64,000 nt of DNA from Pythium myriotylum. Taxonomy: Eukaryota > Oomycota > Peronosporomycetes > Pythiales > Pythiaceae. The stretch is taken from NCBI GenBank assembly GCA_023091665.1, contig JALJCQ010000001.1, positions 620,001 to 684,000 on the forward strand, written 5' to 3'. Positions within the stretch are counted from its first letter, which is position 1. Each line of letters opens with the position of its first letter. Below the pieces are notes generated by a model. That model was not told the DNA's origin. It worked only from the letters and a program-made list of their open reading frames with translations, and did no database searches. Of this stretch, positions 60,589 through 64,000 are shown piece after piece. Made by a program: the position numbers and the translations under genes.

Positions 60589-62740
60589 ATGGACGCCTCG
60601 CGCCACCGCACGAGCTCGCTGGGCGCGCGCCTGCCGCTGCCGGCGGGCTTCTTCGCGCCCGTGGCCTGCAACGACGCGCAGGCCGCCGCGCTGCAGAGCG
60701 AGGCCGACAAGCTCGTGCGCGACGCCGTGCGCAACGCGCGCTGGGAGATGCACAACGAGGACTCGTCGCGCGGCTGGAAGCTCGCGAGCTCGCGCAAGCA
60801 CTTTCGCGACGTCGGCGTGCGCTCGTACATGCGCCGCCCCGAGCTCGAGTCGGCCAAGTCGCGCCGCATCGAGTTCAAGTGCATGGGCGTCGTGACCATG
60901 CCCCTGGACCTCGCGATGGAGACGCTCTACGCCGACACGACCGCCGACTGCCGCCACAACGCCAGCATGCTCATCGAAGGATGCCTCGACGCCGCGGTGC
61001 TCCACGCCATGAAGCGCAAGACCGACTCGCAGCCCTACCGATACCTCGGTATCAACTGGATCGCCGTCAAGAACTCGGGCATGTTCGCGAAGAAACGCGA
61101 TGTCTGCTTCCTTAAGGTAGCGTGATGAACATGCTGGAAGTCGTTGGGATCGACGCAGGACTCATGGCTCATTGGTTTGTACAGTGTTCAGGGACGACGT
61201 TTGACGAGAACCGGGAAGAAATTGGCTACATCGTTGCGAGATCTATTGACGTGAAAGAGTGCCCACCGATGGATCAGTCCCACGGTCTCACTCGGACAAA
61301 CATGTCTACAATCATGCTTCTCAAAGAGAGCCCAGACGGTCGATCGACGACTGTGATCTGGCAAGGAACGCTGCCGCTGTCCAGCTCCTCGCCATCCAAG
61401 CTCATGGACTTTGTGCACGCCAACTTCATGTCTGTCATCGGGAACCTGAATGTCTTCAGCGTAACGCGGTACTTGACGCGAGAAACTGATCACGAGCGAT
61501 TTCTTTCGGCGACTCGGTAAGTTCTGTGTTTCATCTGTCATCGCGAGACGAGGACTCACGGACGTTTCTGTGTCATCACAGAGAGACCAAGAGTTGCCAC
61601 CTGTGCAACAAGAAGTTCTCGTTGCTGCGCTCACGACACCACTGCAACTCCTGTGGACAGGTAAGCAGGGACTGCGAGAGGAGCACGGCAGCTGCTACGG
61701 TTCAAAGACTGATAGTGTTCTGTGTTTTGTAGATGATGTGTCGCGACTGTGAGGTGACGCGGAAAACGACGTCTCTTGACCGCGAGGTCGCGTCGACCAA
61801 TTCATCGTTTGCGGAGAAGGATAACGTTCGCCGCTATTGCAAACGCTGCATGGTTACAGCGCGCCGGAAAGCCGAGAGCGCCCACGCGAAGCCCATGATG
61901 TATGACTTCACGAACATTATCGACTCGGCTGCAACCACTCCAGTCCCTGTCGATAAACAGAGCGAGCGAATGTCGTCGGTGAGCAGCACTGGTAGTCAGT
62001 GCTCGATCCAGCTCACATGGCCCGATCTCTCGAAACCTTCCCAAACGAAGAATGGGAAGCATTCAACAACCCCAGCCCGCCATTCGTACGCAGGATCGAC
62101 GTCGACAACGCCTACGTACGCGAAGATAGACAGGTTCTCGATGAGCAGCCACGTGCCTGTGAGTCCGCTGTCGATCAAAACGAAGCAGGGACAACAACAG
62201 CAGTCTTTACCAAAAAGCGGGCGTGAACGGCTCGAGACGGATCCGTGGGAGTACTACGATGCTTTTGAGGCATCCAACATCACGGAGGAACCAGATTCTG
62301 AACTCGACCCAGACCCTTACCTTGCTGGCCGTGGATCCACCTATAGCAATGGAGGCCGGGGATCAACCTACAGTAATAGCGGACGAGCGTCAACCTCCAG
62401 CAATGGCGGCCGTGCGTCCTCGTACAGCAACCCTGGTAGCGAAGTTGACCTCGCTACGCGATTATGGGAAATGTCGCGCAAGGCGCAAGAGACACTGGAT
62501 ACGACTCGGCGAAACTCGTGCATGATGAGCGAAACTGGGAGTGCGCCGCGATCGTCGGAGCAGTTCCAGCAGCTCGACAAGTCGATTGCTGAGCAAGCAG
62601 ACTTGCTCAACGTGATCGGCTTCGTTAGCACCGGGAGAGTGTACATGGAGACAGGCGAGGACGAGAACGGCGAGCATAGTGGGGTGCGAATCAGTGAAAC
62701 GAGTATTCCTGATGGAGATCGGTTCGAGATCCTAACCTGA
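60589..62740 (+). CDS. FYVE zinc-finger protein with START-like N-terminal region (one frame break)
   Basis: Starts at ATG 60589 (MDASRHRTSSLGARLPLPAG). Exons: 60589-61516, 61582-61660 and 61733-62740. Intron 1 (61517-61581, GTAAGT...CACAG) and intron 2 (61661-61732, GTAAGC...TGTAG) keep the frame. The first exon has one frame shift between 61113 and 61124 (CFLKVA, then MNMLEVVGIDAG). Either a base is missing or gained, or the copy is mutated. The N-terminal 300 residues resemble the START-like region that often precedes FYVE in oomycete proteins. The FYVE finger (CHLCNKKFSLLRSRHHCNSC, then MMCRDCE and YCKRCM) binds phosphatidylinositol 3-phosphate on endosomes. A Ser/Gly-rich tail has four YSNGGR-like repeats. 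Only the frame break is odd. Confidence 0.85.
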
Positions 62741-62874
62741 GGGGACTGCGTAAAATGTATCAAAGAAAACTTATACCCAAAGACTACCACAAGAGCAAGA
62801 GTTAAGAAGGGGAGATTAAGATTGTAATCATGCACTACCTTGAACAGGCAAAGACAGTTTGCAGTTTGATTTAG
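62741..62874. other. Short intergenic region between convergent genes
   Basis: Only 134 bp separate the stop codons of the FYVE and MAT1 genes. No clear poly(A) signal pair was identified. Confidence 0.7.
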
Positions 62875-64000
62875 TCAGCACACGTCCATGGGCTGCGCCG
62901 AGTCAGCACGACGATCCACAAACTCGAAAAAAATGCTTTGCCAAGCTTCCGTACGGTTGCGCTTGAAAGGGAGGTCGGGATCGTAACCGCCAGCGCGTTG
63001 TTGATCGCGCCGCAGTTTCTTGGATTCTTGAACGCCGAACGTCGGGCCACGCTTGCCACCGGGCACTGGCACAGGTTGTGGGCCACCCACCACGCCAGGC
63101 TGGAATCCCATCATAGCCGCCTCCATCTCGGCAGTAACGGCCTGGTCGATGGGGATCGCAGTGGTTGTGACACGCAATTTGCTGACATCCTTCTCATCTC
63201 GCTCGCCTAGTGCTACTTCCATGAGCTGTGCTTTCTGGCGCTGGACGTCGGCTTCGAACTGCATGTCCTCTTTCTGCTGCAGCTGCCGCCGTTCGTCAGC
63301 GAGCCGCTGTTGCTCGCCGATGAGCTGTGCGATTCGCCGCTCTTCGTCCGCCTTCTTGGCGTCGTTCGTGGCGATGCTAATGGCATTTTCCTGGCGATAC
63401 TGCTTCCACTGCTTGTGCGCAGCAGCCTTGACATCTTCGTCTCCGTACACCAAGTCAAAGACTACCACACAGGTAAGCCCTTCTCACTACTCTTCACGAA
63501 CGCCAAGTCCACGTACTCAGGTTTTCGACCATCTCGAGGTAGTCGTTGTACTCGTCCAGTGTGTTAAAGTCGTCCTCCATCTTATTGTAGCTGCTCGCGC
63601 ACGCCGGCATACACACAAAGCGTTAGTTTTTGATCCTCGTAGTTTTCTCAGTCGCGCGAAAGATCCATTTCGCCGTACTCTTTGCAGACTTTCTTGCGCA
63701 CGGACGTCTCCTTGGCGCAGTTGAGCTCCTCGATGGTCTTGTCCTGCAGCTGCGACTTCTTCATGGGCTTGCCGCACGCCGCGCACGGGATCTCGCGCTG
63801 GTGCTGGAACTCGCGGCGGATGCAGCCGTCGCAGCTGGAGAGAATCAACCCGATGAGCCTCGCGCTCCCACGCACGAACAGGACGGAGCACGTACAAGCG
63901 GTGGCCGCACTTGGAGATGAGCATCTTCATCTTGGTGTTGAGCACGTTGCTGTCGTCGTCGGCCGACGTGCCGCAGACGCAGCAGCGCAGCGCGAGCTCG
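62875..64000 (-). CDS. MAT1: MAT1/Tfb3, CDK-activating kinase assembly factor of TFIIH (5' end off window)
   Basis: Exons on the minus strand: 64000-63896, 63834-63679, 63590-63517 and 63461-62875. GT-AG introns of 61, 88 and 55 nt each restore the frame. The RING finger reads CCVCGTSADDD, LISKCGHRFCDGCIRREF and IPCAACGKPMKKSQL. The MAT1 signature follows: VRKKVCKDYNKMEDDF, LDEYNDYLEMVENLIFDLVY. Then come a long helical middle (QWKQYRQENAISIATNDAKK, DERRQLQQKEDMQFEADVQR) and a C-terminal hydrophobic end. The visible length of about 306 residues is close to the 309 of human MAT1, so only a few N-terminal residues are missing. MAT1 stabilises the CDK7-cyclin H complex and anchors it to TFIIH. 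Confidence 0.92.

Noticed and set aside
61113..61136. A 24-nt intron (GTAGCG...GGAAG) to explain the FYVE frame break
   Set aside because: 24 is a multiple of three and would not change the frame, so it cannot fix the break.

Overview
The window looks like a transposon-rich stretch of an oomycete nuclear genome (Phytophthora/Peronospora type; inferred, not proven). The evidence is: two compact host genes with short GT-AG introns (55-88 nt); Ty3/gypsy elements that carry a second, archaeal/plant-like RNase H plus a chromodomain, an arrangement described for oomycetes; and a mix of Ty3, copia, LINE, Helitron, piggyBac, MULE, Tc1/mariner and pogo sequences. No rRNA gene and no prokaryotic feature was seen.

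Layout. 1-6156: Ty3 element 1 (gag end, pol, chromodomain), cut by the left edge. 6473-8746: an antisense gag-like ORF and unassigned sequence. 8747-8825: tRNA-Leu(AAG). 9052-12060: fragments of Ty3 RNase H and of copia. 12082-12616: minisatellites. 12636-15530: a minus-strand Ty3 RT fragment split by a 2.1-kb long-TIR element that encodes a zinc finger and a chromodomain-like protein. 15958-21594: a piggyBac element (TTAA sites) with a MULE (18008-19929) inside its transposase gene. About 23570-28811: a decayed Helitron with Rep and PIF1-like helicase parts. 28816-30678: a TTAA-flanked non-coding element holding a Tc1/mariner element (29079-30617). 31221-32815: a pogo element. 33245-35203: a transposase-like gene with an Asp-Asn-Cys motif. 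35480-37907, 50436-51175 and 58337 onward: one minus-strand LINE cut apart by two LTR retrotransposons. These are Ty3 element 2 (37908-50435, identical 698-bp LTRs, 4-bp duplication) and Ty3 element 3 (51176-58336, about 302-bp LTRs, 5-bp duplication). 60589-62740: a host FYVE gene. 62875-64000: a convergent host gene for MAT1 (TFIIH/CAK assembly factor), cut by the right edge.

The most interesting observation concerns the three Ty3 elements. In each one the gag frame passes to the pol frame by -1, at a retrovirus-like heptamer in the correct phase (GTTAAAC, GTTAAAC, GGGAAAC). Each heptamer is followed by a strong stem-loop that can also form a pseudoknot. In elements 1 and 2 the stem sequences differ but the pairing is kept, which suggests selection on RNA structure. 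Element 2 is also unusually long (12.5 kb). Between its chromodomain and 3' LTR it carries a 516-codon Myb/SANT-like ORF, a helicase fragment that looks captured from a host gene, and four evenly spaced 22-bp palindromic repeats.
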